Of a DNA stretch of 64,000 nucleotides, positions 1-11,401 are shown piece after piece (the first letter of the stretch is position 1; every line of letters starts with the position of its first letter). Made by a program: the position numbers and the translations under genes. Source of the stretch: Rhabdophis nuchalis (Eukaryota; Chordata; Lepidosauria; Squamata; Natricidae). The stretch covers positions 27,469,119 through 27,533,118 of the forward strand of contig CM077648.1 of the NCBI GenBank assembly GCA_039707465.1, in the 5' to 3' direction. The notes under the pieces are model-generated. The model saw only the letters and a list, made by a program, of their open reading frames with translations, was not told the DNA's origin and did no database searches.

Positions 1-2864
1 AGTAACAACAAAGTGTTTTTAAAACATTTGATTAACTTCTAACTTCTTTTTAATTCCTTCTTTCTCCCAATGATGTATTTTTCATGCAAAGGAATGAATC
101 TTGAATATAATTTCATCAGTAAAATATTTTAACCTTAGAGAATTCAGCAGCAGTAGAGGAATAAAAAAAAAACTTCTGAAGGCCTGGAACAGCTTCAAAT
201 TCAATAGGCTATTGGATCTTCTTCAACTGATCTTTCTAAATATACCAGTTCAATCTTTCAGTGATCATTGAATACATTATCTGCAATAGAGGCTCTTAAA
301 TCCCCAAACCCCACTATTCAAACATTAAATATTACTAAAAAATTTCACAGGCAAGTCTCATCAGCTTATGGGGATGCTGTTTCCATCAAACCATCAAATA
401 ATAAAACAAGAGCACCATTTTGTCGATGGACTTGGTTTGTTTGTTGTTTTACCATTCCTTACCTCCACCCATCTGTCCATATCACCGTACATCTATAAAG
501 GTTACAACATGCTGAGTGGACACAAGGAGTCCCTCCAGCCCAGTATAAACACACAGCAGGAAAGCCAGTATTGCTTTTTTGAGTCTTAGTCATTTTGGGT
601 ACAAGCAGCATTGGAGAAAGAGCAAGAACGTTCATAGAAGTGAATAAGGAAAGATGAAAGAGACAGCAGCAGATATAATGCCAAGGAATCATCTGCCTGC
701 ATGTAATATTTATTAATAGGACATGAGGAATACACAAAGCATTTGTCTTTCAAGTAAAAGGTCAAGGCCTAAAGCCAACTTGTTTTTTTTTTCAAAGTGG
801 AAAGCATTTTTAGCTCTTGATAGAAGGACATGACTACAAACTGGCATGGCATTCTGGTGGTTTACCAAATGTTGTTTTCATTAGTGTACCAAGAAGTACA
901 TTCTTCCATTCTTGACTTTCGGAATGACAAGCTAAAGTATGTATGCCAAGCTTTTTCAAGGCCCATATCCCTGCAGGTTAAAAAGAAGTTCATATTTAGT
1001 GGGAGATTAAGAGTAAACAGAAGTCAATTTCCCTGTTTTCCCTTTCACCTCCCTTTACCTCAGTTTGGCCTTCTGCAGCAAGATTGTTTACCTAGCCTGC
1101 AATCCTTCGTCCCTTTACTTAAGAGCAAACCCCACTGAACTCAATGGAGCAGACTTTTCAATATAAAACTTATTCTTGCACTGTAAATAACCATTTCTTC
1201 TTAAGAGGAAAAAGAAGACAATGGCAGGGATGTTAAAAAGGGGTGCCAGTTCTTGGAGAAAGCAAGCTTTAAATGGAGGATATTTCAACACCTTCCCATT
1301 TTACCACAAGTTCAGTTAAGATGATTTATAGCAACCCAATAAGATATGATGCTTTACATCGGAAAATCCGCTGTGTTCCTTGGAATATCAATGCCAGCTT
1401 TTGCAGAATGAGAAAGAAAAAAATAGAGAGAAACCTGAACTTTCTAGTCTTTCTAAATAAGTCATTCTGACTAAGAAGTGAAATGATGACTCTATACTTA
1501 AAATGAGACTCTTGCCAGTGTCCAATCAGTCATGGCAGGCCTGTTAATGCAAGCAGCCAAGAGGAAAAATCCAAAAGGAATATTATTCACCGTTGAAGAG
1601 AATCTTTTGAAGGAACTCTGTAAATGGAAGATCTCTGTGGTCAAGGAAAGGAAAGGTCATTAAGTGGCATGGATTGTGACCATGTGTCTCCACTTGGTTT
1701 AATTCAAGGACTCATTGTGATAGTCACATTTTGCTCCATAATATTTTCTAAGCCATAAATGGTTGCAGGAACGTTTACATGTGTTTATTTCATTGAGTAT
1801 AAATTTTCAAAACTATGAAATTAATTTGTAGGGAACAAATTAGTAATTTGTAAAGGAACAAAAAATGAAATTTAAGCATAACATTTCCTGGGTAAAAACT
1901 GGAGATAGTATTCTGTGGAAATGGTCTGCCTTCTTAGATATTATGATATTTTTATGATTTGTAATGGGGAAGTAGTGAACCAACAAATGTAAAGTAAGAA
2001 AACTAATTCAAAATATAAAAGTTAAGACAGTCACCAACTGCTCTCAAAGAGGGCTTTGAAATATGAAGATTTCTTAGCTTGAAGACCACCAAGCACCATG
2101 ACATTAATTTGGAAAAAATGGTAGAAGGAACCCTGAATCTTAACTTTTAACTATTTGAAAGTCATTTATATCTTTTCACTGAAATTGACCAATCAACTAT
2201 TAATGCATCAACTGGTCCTTGGGAGCAAGAACTTGGGATTCCAATCTAGCAAATGAATCTTCTGCTAAGTCAGCCAGCACAGTTGAACTCAGCTGTCTAG
2301 TGTCAGAAAACTAAGTTTACTGCCAAGTCTAGACCTGGCACAAAGGCCAGTATTCTTAAGATATATATGCAGGGTAAAGCAGTAAAAAATGAAAGAGGCA
2401 TTGATCCTTCTTTTGAGATTTTTTGATGACATCCACTGAAAAATTGAATATCAGTTATGGAATGGAGACTGTAAGTCAGAAGTGTTGATAGCTAAGATGC
2501 TGAAGAGAAGAAAAGGAGAATAAACCAGAGCAAACCAGAAACTTTTAAGGAATTAATATACCCACATAGATTGAACAATAAATGCATAACAGGTTTTTGG
2601 TTAGTTTCTGTTCAATTGGCTCATCACACTCCCCACTAAAACCACAGCATATAAAATAAACCATTATTATTTAGATCTACACAGCATCTTAAGGCATAAT
2701 TGTAGAATCTGTAATGGCTGGTTTCGCAGCTCATGCTAAGACAAAATGGCTTAACATGGTGTACAAATCAGATAATGTGCAGCTGTGTTCCTTTGGGTTC
2801 TTTCTAACAAATAGAATTGTATTCTATTGAGTGTTTCTAATTTTGAAAACTACTTGTTAGTCAA
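1..2864. other. AT-rich DNA, no gene or repeat recognised
   Basis: Only short open frames with no recognisable protein similarity occur here on either strand. There are short A and T runs but no clear target duplication, tail or inverted repeat. It looks like ordinary unique intergenic or intronic sequence. Confidence 0.6.
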
Positions 2865-2865
2865 A

Positions 2866-3012
2866 TGTCTATGGAGATTCTCAGTCATCCAGGTAATGGT
2901 TGGCCCAAAGGTGTTTTTTTCAAGCTGAAGAAGTTTTTTTGGATGAGAAGCGAAACATCTTCAAAGAAAAACCAGTCCAGTAGACTTGAAAAAAGCACCT
3001 TTGGGACATACT
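2866..3012 (+). repeat. Dispersed retroelement-like fragment (Penelope-like?)
   Basis: The segment contains the phrases ctcagtcatccagg, ggatgagaagcgaaac and aaccagtccagt. I recognise these as part of a very common squamate dispersed repeat. Related strings often sit in the terminal regions of Penelope-like retroelements, but that assignment is from memory and uncertain. No reverse transcriptase is visible. The short open frame through it looks incidental. Confidence 0.35.
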
Positions 3013-3557
3013 TGTTAATTAAAAAAAAGTTTTTTAATACTACAGTGGATATATAAAATAAAATGCTAGTGAAATAAAATATTAAACTTATCAGGCTTTC
3101 GATTTTTTTTCATGAATAATGGATCTGTTTTAATTTAACACAGGTGATCAGGATATTCCAATGAGTGTAAATTTCTAATTAGGATTGGCCAATCCAGTAT
3201 TCTCATTTCTCAATAGCGCCTTGGGGGAACCGACATATTGGTAATAGTGCTAGATAAAACTTTATAAATCCTTACTTCTAAAACTGGCAAAGATTTAGTG
3301 AGAAGTGTTGCATTGTTTACAACTGCAAATGCAGCTTCATAAAAGAGGAAGAGATCCATGTTATTGGCATCAAAAATAATAAACAAAATTCTTAAAATTT
3401 TAATCAGTCTTTTTCTCCCTTCACATTGTCACAATTCATCATAATGGACACATACTTATCTTGTGAGTTATGATCAACCTATGCTAATTAAAAAGGATGC
3501 TATAATTCTAAAACATTCTGGTCAGCCTTAGACTTTCTTAAGTTTCTATATTTTGTT
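3013..3557. other. AT-rich DNA, nothing recognised
   Basis: No coding frame, promoter, tail or inverted repeat could be supported in this stretch. Confidence 0.6.
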
Positions 3558-3565
3558 CTTTAGAG

Positions 3566-3700
3566 CAGGGGTCTCCAACCTTTGCAACTTTAAGTCTGAA
3601 GGACTTCAGCTCCCAGAATTCTCCAGCCAGCAAAGCTGGCTGGAGAAGTCTGGGAGCTAAAGTCCTTCAGACTTAAAGTTGCAAAGGTTGGAGACCCCTG
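3566..3700. mobile_element. hAT-like palindromic MITE, 135 bp
   Basis: The element begins caggggtctccaacc and ends with its reverse complement. The two halves are almost perfect inverted repeats meeting at agccagcaaagctggct, so the element is one long hairpin. It is flanked by a perfect 8-bp target duplication, ctttagag, at 3558-3565 and 3701-3708. An 8-bp duplication plus CAGGGG termini is characteristic of hAT superfamily non-autonomous elements. A sister copy of the same length lies at 13180-13314. Confidence 0.88.
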
Positions 3701-3708
3701 CTTTAGAG

Positions 3709-5639
3709 GCTTCCAAATACTAGTTGCCAGATTATAACTGGTAGTTTATCAGTTCCGGGGAAAAGAAATAATTATTCCATAGTTTACAATATTCAAGTGA
3801 TAATTATATAAAGAAAATAACATTTGCCTTGATTATCAGGAGCAAAACTAAGGTGACAGAGCCAAATACTAGCATCTGTAAACTGAATACATTTTCTAGA
3901 GTAAACAATAGATCCATATACGATGTGGTTCACATATTTATCTTTAAAAAATAATTTATCATGCAATCCCTGAATATTTTTTTCCTATTCTACTGTCTTT
4001 GCTGACCTTCCAATTCAGTATATTAGCATTGCAGGAGGTGTTTTTTTTTAGGATTAAATATCAAAATGTATGTTCATTACATTGGCAGTAATTTGTATCT
4101 AAAAATTCAAAATAATTGAAGACTACTTCTCTGTGTTCAGAATTACCATTAATAAAAAAAAAGACTGACACTCCTAAGCTACAAGTGGGATCAATTTTGT
4201 ACCTTAAGCAAGAGCCTTGAGAATCAATGTAATAAGTCAATTTTTCCAGACAAGGTTTGATTAGGTTCCATTGGTTTCCAGCAGCAAGAGAAAGAGAGTT
4301 TTCTAAATGGAATGAATGCAGAATGGATTGAATTCACTGAACTAAAGGGATACTATCTTTGTCCAATTGATCCTGCAGATTGCTGAGTAGGATGATGAGA
4401 GTATTCTGCACTCAGCAAAGCTGAAGTTTATTGTATGGATTCTGCTATTTCTTACATAAGCACTAAAAGTTCAAGAACTTCACTAACCACAACTACCATT
4501 TGCACTTCTGGGTGCTATCTTGCCCAGAAAAATTGTTAGCCAGAAGTTATTACAATGAACTAATAGCAACCCCATATAACACAATTAAATTGCCTTTCGA
4601 GAACATGTACTACATCCCAAATATCAAATGTTTTTATAATTCTAGTCTTTACCTGTTCAGTCTTATCCGTCTGAGCATTTCCTCCATGCTCTGAACTTGC
4701 ACTGAGATAATAACAAAACTGATTAATATAAATGTATTGGTGACACATATCTCCAAAGTTCAGCTCAATTCCAACTAGATATTGAAAAACTTTGATGATA
4801 AAATAATAATCCTTGAACAACTACATGCAGCAGATCTTGGGATGCTGACCTCATTGGAGTAATAATTTAAAAATATATTTTTGTTTACAAAAATCATACT
4901 ATTATATCTTCAAGTACAATCCTAATACAATCATACTATTATATCTTCAAGTACAATACTAATACTTGCATTAGGTAAGTATATATAGAATTGTAACTAT
5001 TTACTGGTAATGATATATCATAATATTTTCCTTTTCTGATAGTTTCCTTTTTTCAAAAAGCATTTTCTATGTACTTTCTTCTTTTCTTTGACTAGATATG
5101 TTTTTTTCATCATAATTATCTTTTTGTTTTCTTTTCCCCTTTTTTGTCTTTATTTTACAATTAAAAGTAAAAGACTTAATCACACTGCTGAAGAGAAAAT
5201 CTAATAATCTCAAGAAGATATTCTCAGCATCAGAGCAAAATGTTACTGTAAGAATCCAAATTTACCAATAAGGAATAATTTCACAGTCAGCCAGCTGGAC
5301 TACCAAAGCTGTCATAATGCTATTATACAGTATGCAAAATAAGATATGATGAATGGAAAAGAGGTATGCCAGCATTTTTATTAGTTATTCCATTTATGAA
5401 GCCAGTGTTTAATGAGGAGTGTGTCAGGAGACAAATGAAAGATTCAGCTGGAGTCTGACAAAATTAATGTCTATATTTTATTCAGTATTCTGTGTTAAGA
5501 GTTTTAGAATACATTTTAAAGAACTGTGGTTTATTGTAGACAAATTCAAGAATTTACCTGAATCCATTCCATGCTTCAAATCATAAATATTTCAATAGGT
5601 CTACACAGAAGGTTCTAACTATGGGCATATTAACTGGAT
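3709..5639. other. AT-rich DNA with a 37-bp tandem duplication
   Basis: Positions 4892-4928 are repeated almost exactly at 4929-4965 (unit starts aatcatactattatatc). Apart from this local duplication and several homopolymer runs, no gene or known repeat was recognised. Confidence 0.6.
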
Positions 5640-5795
5640 TTTTAGCGCAGGGATAAGGTTTAATTTGTTCTTAATTATATGTGTGTATTTATTGTTTTAT
5701 TTGCCCTGTGCACCGCTCCGAGTCCCTTCGGGGAGAGGGAGCGGTCAACAAATTAAATTTTATTATTATTTTATTAAATTTTATTATTATATTGT
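5640..5795 (+). mobile_element. L2-like LINE 3' end
   Basis: This carries the conserved 3' terminus shared by the L2-like elements in the window: a TTTTATTT lead, then ctgtgcaccgctccgagtc, then ggggagagggagcggt, then an AT-rich tail with (TTA) units. Only the last part of the 3' UTR is present, so it is a severely 5'-truncated insertion. No coding sequence remains. Confidence 0.75.
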
Positions 5796-6377
5796 AGCTT
5801 CCTGCCTACCTTTGCATAGTCTACAGAATTTGAAAGCAGAATTAGACAGACTGAGAAAACTGCCTGTTTATATCACATGATATATGACTTCTCATTATTC
5901 TAGTGATGTAGGAGTTGCCCATTTGAGGTATTCATCAAAGCTATAGACTGCCCAAAGAAAGAAAGAAAAATCAAAGCAATTGTCTCCTATTCAAAAGACC
6001 TGCAAGAATTAGTATTTTAAAAATGGCATTAAATTGTTCAAAAAAAAGCAGGACGCAGGTAGCCCAAGTCCTACTTACCTAAGCTGGTGGAAGACACACC
6101 ACTCCACAACAATTGGCATCTATTCATCAACCTGGTTATCTTAAAGTTTGAACAAATGACAGATGTCCTGATATTTGCTGGTGCTTTTTTGAAGGCAATT
6201 AAGCAGCTTGGAGAGCCAATGCAATAATAGAAAAAGTCACCCAGTAGTAGCTGAGTGGGGTGGAATAGTAACTTTATAATTCTGCCAGGCCAAGAAAATA
6301 AAGGGGTATTACTTGCAACATACTTTTAAAAATGTTGTTTTTAGTTAATTTTGCATTTATATATTCTCCCCAAAAGT
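5796..6377. other. AT-rich DNA, nothing recognised
   Basis: No coding frame or recognisable repeat is visible apart from short A runs. Confidence 0.55.
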
Positions 6378-6385
6378 ATTTGTTG

Positions 6386-6525
6386 CAGTGGTGGGTTTCC
6401 ATCTTTTTTACTACTGGTTCACTCGTGCGCTTGCGCAGAAGCGTCTGGGTGAGTGGGCGGAACCTCCCACCACTGCTACCACTGGTTCACCCAATCCAGG
6501 CTGAACCAGGAGCAACCCGACTCTG
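6386..6525. mobile_element. hAT-like MITE, CAGTGGTGGG family, 140 bp
   Basis: It starts cagtggtgggtttcc and ends caacccgactctg, an imperfect terminal inverted repeat. A perfect 8-bp target duplication, atttgttg, lies at 6378-6385 and 6526-6533. Related copies occur at 19595, 20992, 34932 and 44649. The interior (actggttcac, cgcttgcgcagaagcg) matches the 44649 copy. Confidence 0.82.
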
Positions 6526-6533
6526 ATTTGTTG

Positions 6534-6928
6534 TGATCTTTATATCTCACCTTTCCTCTAAAAGCTCAAGGAGGCACAGATAAAATTTGTCCCTTGTTTT
6601 ATCCTCATCTCAAGAAATCTATATGGTTTGTTACACTGAGAGATAGTAATTGGCTCACAGTCCTTCTACAGTTGAGCAGGAATACAAATTTGAAACTCAC
6701 TAAGGGCTCTCTGGTCTCATTTCACTTCCTCAGTATACTATATTGGAGGAGTTTTTTCCCCCTATACAGAGTTATAACAACACAGTCAAGTCTAAAAATT
6801 AGGAGGAAATCTTCATTCTAAAGGGGACACTCAAAAATCTGACACCCCCCATAATACAAGTTATAATAGAACATATAAATGAGTGGTTCTGATAATATAA
6901 AAACTTTTGAGATCATTGGTACACTTTA
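6534..6928. other. Unique-looking AT-rich DNA
   Basis: No coding frame with recognisable similarity and no repeat boundary could be defined. Confidence 0.5.
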
Positions 6929-7138
6929 GTTTTTCCTTTTTTGCCCCAAGAATTTTATTAAAATATATTACAACATAAATATACAAAAGTTGGGAGAGGG
7001 TTAGGGTTAGAACTAAGAAAAAATAAATAAAAAGAGTGCAGAAAGAAAGAAAACAAAGTAAGTGCAGTAATATACAAAAAAAACCCTCAACATTTTGCTT
7101 TGCATTTCTTCAATATTTCAAGCCATTTCTATATCATT
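6929..7138 (-). mobile_element. Possible L1-like 3' UTR fragment
   Basis: A T-rich lead followed by ttttattaaaatatattac resembles the reverse complement of the AATAAA-bearing 3' ends of the two L1-like copies at 8679 and 40517. No coding sequence is attached and no target duplication was found, so the call is tentative. Confidence 0.3.
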
Positions 7139-7215
7139 TATTTTTTATTTATTTATTTATTTAAATTTATATCCCGCCCTTCTCCACAGAGGACCCAGGG
7201 CGGCTTATAATGATC
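7139..7215 (-). mobile_element. L2-like LINE 3' end (short)
   Basis: A (TTTA)n tract precedes atatcccgcccttctccac and gacccagggcggcttata. This is the reverse complement of the terminal hairpin-like end seen at 17553-17625 and 45105-45182. Only the terminal part of about 75 bp is present. Confidence 0.6.
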
Positions 7216-7735
7216 ATAATCATTATAAGCATCAAAACCTATAAGCATCAAAATCAAGTTTCATTTTTTTTCAGTTTCAGGCAAAAGATCCAAGTAGAAA
7301 CAAAATAAGGTAAACTGTCCTCTAACTAAAGCAATCTATTTTGCCATCTCCATCAACTCCATCATCTTTACCTTCCATTCTTCCATTGCAATATTTTCAG
7401 TAGCTTTTACTTGTACCTTTATACTATCACGTGTCGTCTGTATGAACCTCACCAAGGCACCTAACCTCATTCAACAGGATGCTTATTCCATGTGTATAAT
7501 TTATAAATGAATGTGATATGAACCAAGCAAATGGTAAACATGTCTATTTCTTTTATTGTGTAAATAACCAATTCAGCTATGAAGCATCCTGGTCTTCCAT
7601 AACACCTCAGCAGTGCCACAGGCTGATAGCTTCCATGCCATGCCTCATTGAGGCAGTAATTGCTGCAAAAGGGGCCCAAACCAAGTACTGAGTACATATG
7701 CATGCTTATACTTTTTGGAGGTCCAATATTGTTCT
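7216..7735. other. Unassigned AT-rich DNA
   Basis: Short open frames only, and no recognisable repeat termini. Part may be old L1 3' UTR continuing from the preceding interval. Confidence 0.4.
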
Positions 7736-7975
7736 ATGTACAATCCTTGCTTTCTTGATTGCATGTAATATTCGAATTTTCTGAGATTGTGGATTTGGGG
7801 TTTTCATGAGCTGTACGCCATAATCATCACAATTATGACAAATCACAGCTTGAACTATCTTGCTTTGCATGTAATGAGTCTTATCTCATATATTAGTTTC
7901 ACCTTTTAAGTTGCATTACTGAAATAAATGAACTTTTGAACGATATTCTAATTTTTCGAGTTTCACCTGTATACA
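7736..7975. repeat. Dispersed-element-like fragment, family unknown
   Basis: The phrases ttttcatgagctgta, gcatgtaatgagtc and gaaataaatgaactttt look like a 3' untranslated segment I have seen repeatedly in vertebrate dispersed repeats, but I cannot name the family with confidence. No coding frame is associated. Confidence 0.3.
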
Positions 7976-7984
7976 CCTCTTTGC

Positions 7985-8167
7985 AATGTTTTACAGCCCC
8001 TTCTAAACATTTTACAGAATCAGCCTATTGCCCCCAGCAATTTGTGTCCTCATTTTACTGACCTTGGAAGGATGGAAAGCTGAATCAACCTTGAGCCAGT
8101 CAGGACTGAACTTCTGGCAGTCAGCAGAGCAAGCCTGTAATACTGCAGTCTAACCACTGTGCAACCA
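7985..8167 (-). mobile_element. tRNA-derived SINE, old copy
   Basis: On the minus strand this reads as a pol III-type head (cagtggttagactgcag with a degraded B box near cagttcagtcctgac), then a body with gctcaaggttgattcagc and aaaatgaggacac. The same body occurs at 18360-18577. It is a diverged tRNA-derived SINE distinct from the Sauria-type copies at 10994 and 13530. Confidence 0.6.
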
Positions 8168-8662
8168 TGACTTTTATCAGTTAAGTTCACATCCTCTTTT
8201 GTTCGAATGGCATAGCTATTTTTTTGACATTATACTTATTGAGCCAGCCTGCTTCTCTTGTTTCTGCTAATTACCTAATTAACAAGAAATATTGCCCCAA
8301 AGACACAAATGTAACGCACCATAGCCCCATTCATATAAAGCTTTGGAAACTTTGTCTTGCCAATGTGTTCTGCTCAACTTGCAACAAATTCAGCTTGTCA
8401 CCCAGTTCTTACAAATTCCTGTGACCTGGTGAAGGAGCACGTAAGTGGACAATCTCCAATGACATGATGAATTTAGTACCCATTGAATGCAAATGACAAG
8501 GGACTTCCTTCTAGGACAGGCCAAGTATCTGACAAACTCCAGGGACATCTTCCCATAAAGCCAAGTCACTGGAACTTTTTTAGTGACATGCCCATCAGGT
8601 AAAAACTGAAGTTTTAAATCCTGTGTGAAATTTCTTATTCTAAAATTGGACTGAATTGGTTC
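8168..8662. other. Unique-looking DNA, nothing recognised
   Basis: No gene, RNA or repeat could be supported here. Confidence 0.5.
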
Positions 8663-8929
8663 ATCATGTGCCTTTTTTTATATTGAAAAAGTTTTATTGA
8701 GTTTTACAAATTTTTAAGTAGGGTAGGGTAAGGTGAGTTAAAAAAATATTTTGAGAACTTTCAGGTTGAGATCGTTGGCCCCTCCGGGACTTCTTAACAA
8801 AACATAGATAATACATATTCCAATGGTATTACAAGGTGAAGAGAAGTGCATACATCATTGTAAATTCCAAATTCTATGCTAGCAATCATGAACAAACATC
8901 CAAACAAAAGTTATACTATATTAAAAAAG

Positions 8930-9784
8930 TCATTTTTTAGATCTAAGTCTCTTGGCAATTGTGTCTTCTTGTTCTCCTCCCTGACCCCCAGTGGGCGTGG
9001 CCGTGGCCCCCTTCGCCCCTCCAGTTTCATCCCCCAGGATAGAGGAATATTTTTTAAGAAAGGCTTCCGCCTCAGCAACTGTTTTAATCCTTACTCTTCC
9101 TCCTTCCCAGAACACCAACATCCCTTCTGGCATCACCCACTTGAACCAAATCCCCTGGTTAAACAATTTTGTAGATAAGAAGGAATATTTCCTCCTCACC
9201 TCTCTAATCTTTTTCGGGATCTGCTTCAAGATGGTGACTTCCTTTTGCTGGTACGTTAACGGACCCTCTCTCTGTGCCCTCAATATTCCCTCCCTGGTAG
9301 ACCTTCTAACAAATTTAATATGTATCTCTCTGGGTAATTCATTTATCCTGGCATATGCTGAATTTATTCTATAAGCCAGGTCAATGTCCCCCCTGATCTC
9401 CTCCTTAGGTTTATGTAAGTAATCTGCTAAAATTGTGCTCATAAGATCAGGAAGGCATTCACCAGGTTCTTCCAAAATGTTCTGAAATCTTAAAAAATAT
9501 GACATCCTTTCAAAATCCATCCTAGACATATGACCAGTTAAATCTCCAATTTCAGTATTAACATTTTTAAGTTCTCCCTTTGCCCCAGCCAGCCCCACTT
9601 CCAACTCTTCAGTCTTCTGTGTATTCTACATCAATTTCTTCTGTGTCTCCAAAAGCTCCAATTTAGAACTGCAGTGGTCCTTTCTAAGCTCTTTAATTTC
9701 CAGTACCAAAGAGTGTAACACTTCCTCCATAGCTGTCATCCTTGCTTCAATGCCTAGTTGTTCTGGTTGCTTTTTAGAAGCCAT
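8930..9784 (-). pseudogene. L1 ORF1p-like RNA-binding protein, one internal stop
   Basis: From the ATG at 9784 the frame would be 284 codons, but codon 53 (9626-9628) is TAG. The remaining 224-codon open stretch runs from about 9604 to 8930. Residues 1-80 are polar and heptad-like (LVLEIKELRK, LELLETQKK), consistent with the ORF1p coiled coil. The middle has the RRM-type pattern ending in IHIKFVRRSTREGIL, and the C-terminal domain contains YSFLSTKLFNQGIWFKW and GRVRIKTVAEAEAFLKKY. In L1 this protein trimerises and coats element RNA. The tail is rich in Gly, Thr and Glu and ends with basic residues. Without the stop it would be near the usual L1 ORF1p length. I infer recent loss of function from the single nonsense change. 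Confidence 0.75.
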
Positions 9785-10642
9785 GGTGAGCTGTTTAAAT
9801 CAGTGCCACTAAGATGGCGTTTTTTGGGTCGGCCGCTGGAGCAAGTCCAGAGAAAAAAGTTCAAATCAGAGTTGTAGAAAGTTGTAAAATCCAGAGAGAA
9901 AAGCAATTTTCACAGTCAATTATGAAGACAATGAAGGCACTCCAGGGAAGGAATCAATTAATCACAAAAATCCTCCATTGGTAGAGAGAGACAGTCCAGG
10001 TCACAAAGGAATGTTGGAAATTTTCCATAAAGAATAGTCATTTAGGAACAAAGGGAAGCCATTTTACCCCGCCCAATCTGGCAGCCAGCAGGAGAAAGCA
10101 ACAGAGAAAATTGTTCCAATAAAGCCGGACTTAGATACATTGTAGCTAGAAACAAGCCGCAAGGGACTTTCACTTCTTCAGCAAAGTCCGGATGAGAAAT
10201 ATCCGCTTCCTCGCATTTGAGGAGCCATTTCCAAACGCCGCTGCTGTAAATCCGAGGGGGGGTTTAACAAACACCCCCCTCCGTCATTTCTTTCAGTCAA
10301 AGCTGCCAGCAAAAAAGTCAAAGTCACTTACTCTCCACCTCGCTGCCAAAGCCCCGGCAAAGCCATCCAGCTCGAACGCTCCCGCTCTCTCCGAATCAGC
10401 TATTTGTTACCTTCCTCCGTTGGCGAAGGGAACCAAGCCCCCCGCAGCATGTCTTCTTCCTCCTAGACCGAAGACAAGGGTGTTCCCCGGCCGCCGCCAG
10501 GCTGGAAAGGTCCAGGCAAGCCGATCATACGGGGGGTCCCCCAAAAAAAGGGGTACCCCGTCCCGTTTGGGGCCGAAAAAAGAACAAAATGGCGGACGAG
10601 TCCCAGGACTCGCCCGTCGCCGCCAGAACCCGGAGCAGGACT
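9785..10642 (-). promoter_or_regulatory. CpG-rich 5' UTR/promoter of the L1-like element
   Basis: GC content and CpG density rise sharply over about 10190-10640, unlike the AT-rich flanks. The segment lies directly upstream of the ORF1 start and ends exactly at the target duplication, as an internal L1 promoter region would. The open frame on the plus strand through this block is low-complexity and looks incidental. Confidence 0.55.
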
Positions 10643-10660
10643 ATCATGTGCCTTTTTTAT

Positions 10661-10981
10661 GGGCTGTGTCATGGATTATTTGTACCCTCCTGGACTATCT
10701 TTCCCCATACCATATGCTGTTGCTTCTGCCTTAAAAGAGATTAGGAAAAATATTATAAAAGAATTATTGTAGTGAAATAATTACATATATTCAGTTAACA
10801 CTTCCTTAAAAGGCTATTATATCTTCCCATTTAGTTTCATTTACAGCCATCCCTTCCCCCAAAAGCATCAGCTTCAAGCATACTTTACCACTAGGACTTC
10901 ATGGATGATATTTTTTCCTACTTGCTGCTCAAATTGTGAAGCTGTTTGTATCAAATCAATTTTGACAACAAATCTCAAATC
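10661..10981. other. Unique AT-rich DNA
   Basis: The stretch between the L1-like element and the SINE shows no recognised feature. Confidence 0.5.
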
Positions 10982-10993
10982 AAAACTCAAAGT

Positions 10994-11337
10994 AAAGGTA
11001 AAGGTTCCCCTCGCATATATGTGCTAGTGGTTTCTGACTCTAGGGGATGGTGCTCATATCTGATTCAAAGCCAAAGAGCCACCACTGTCCAAAGATGTCT
11101 CCATGGTCATGTGACCGGCATAATTAAATACCAAAGGCACACGGAACACTGTTACCTTCCCACCAAAGATGGTCCCTATTTTTCTACTTGCATTTTTACA
11201 TGCTTTTGAACTGCTAGGTTGGCAGAAGCTGGGAGAAGTAATGGGAGCTCACTCCATTATGCAGCACTAGGGATTTGAACTGCCAACCTTTCTGATCGAC
11301 AAGCTCAGCATCTTAGCCACTGAGCCACCATGTCCCT
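10994..11337 (-). mobile_element. Sauria-type SINE
   Basis: On the minus strand the element starts ggtggctcagtggctaag (pol III A box TGGCTCAGTGG), followed by a tRNA-like region with a degraded B box. Its unique body includes accatctttggtgggaaggt, and it ends at gaggggaacctttacc. That 3' end resembles the Bov-B LINE tail typical of Sauria SINEs. An 11-bp target duplication, aaactcaaagt, flanks it (about 10983-10993 and 11338-11348). Near full length. Confidence 0.75.
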
Positions 11338-11401
11338 AAACTCAAAGTTAATCATGCACTATTTAAAATTCAAAAAATCTCCAATCTGAAACGAATTAGT
11401 C

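Larger units (their letters stand above)
8679..10642 (-). mobile_element. ORF1-only L1-like retrotransposon (HAL1-like)
   Basis: A complete-looking insertion of about 1.96 kb on the minus strand, bounded by a perfect 16-bp target duplication (atcatgtgcctttttt) at 8663-8678 and 10643-10658. Order on the minus strand: a CpG-rich 5' UTR (10642 to about 9785), one reading frame encoding an L1 ORF1-type protein (9784-8930), then about 250 bp of 3' UTR ending with AATAAA and an A run. No ORF2 endonuclease or reverse transcriptase is present. Because the target duplication is intact, the copy was inserted without ORF2 rather than losing it later. The layout matches mammalian HAL1 (half-L1) elements. 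The surviving CpGs suggest a fairly recent insertion. Confidence 0.75.

Noticed and set aside
2935..2970. GGATGAGAAGCGAAAC in the 2.9 kb repeat as a possible ribozyme
   Set aside because: The CTGATGA core is incomplete and flanking helices do not form. It is treated as part of a dispersed repeat.
6996..7012. Telomere-like gttagggttag
   Set aside because: Only about two hexamers, within AT-rich DNA; not a telomeric tract.
10192..10734. 180-codon plus-strand open frame
   Set aside because: It overlaps the CpG-rich 5' UTR of the minus-strand L1-like element; composition (Pro, Ala, Lys rich) reflects GC content and there is no recognisable domain.
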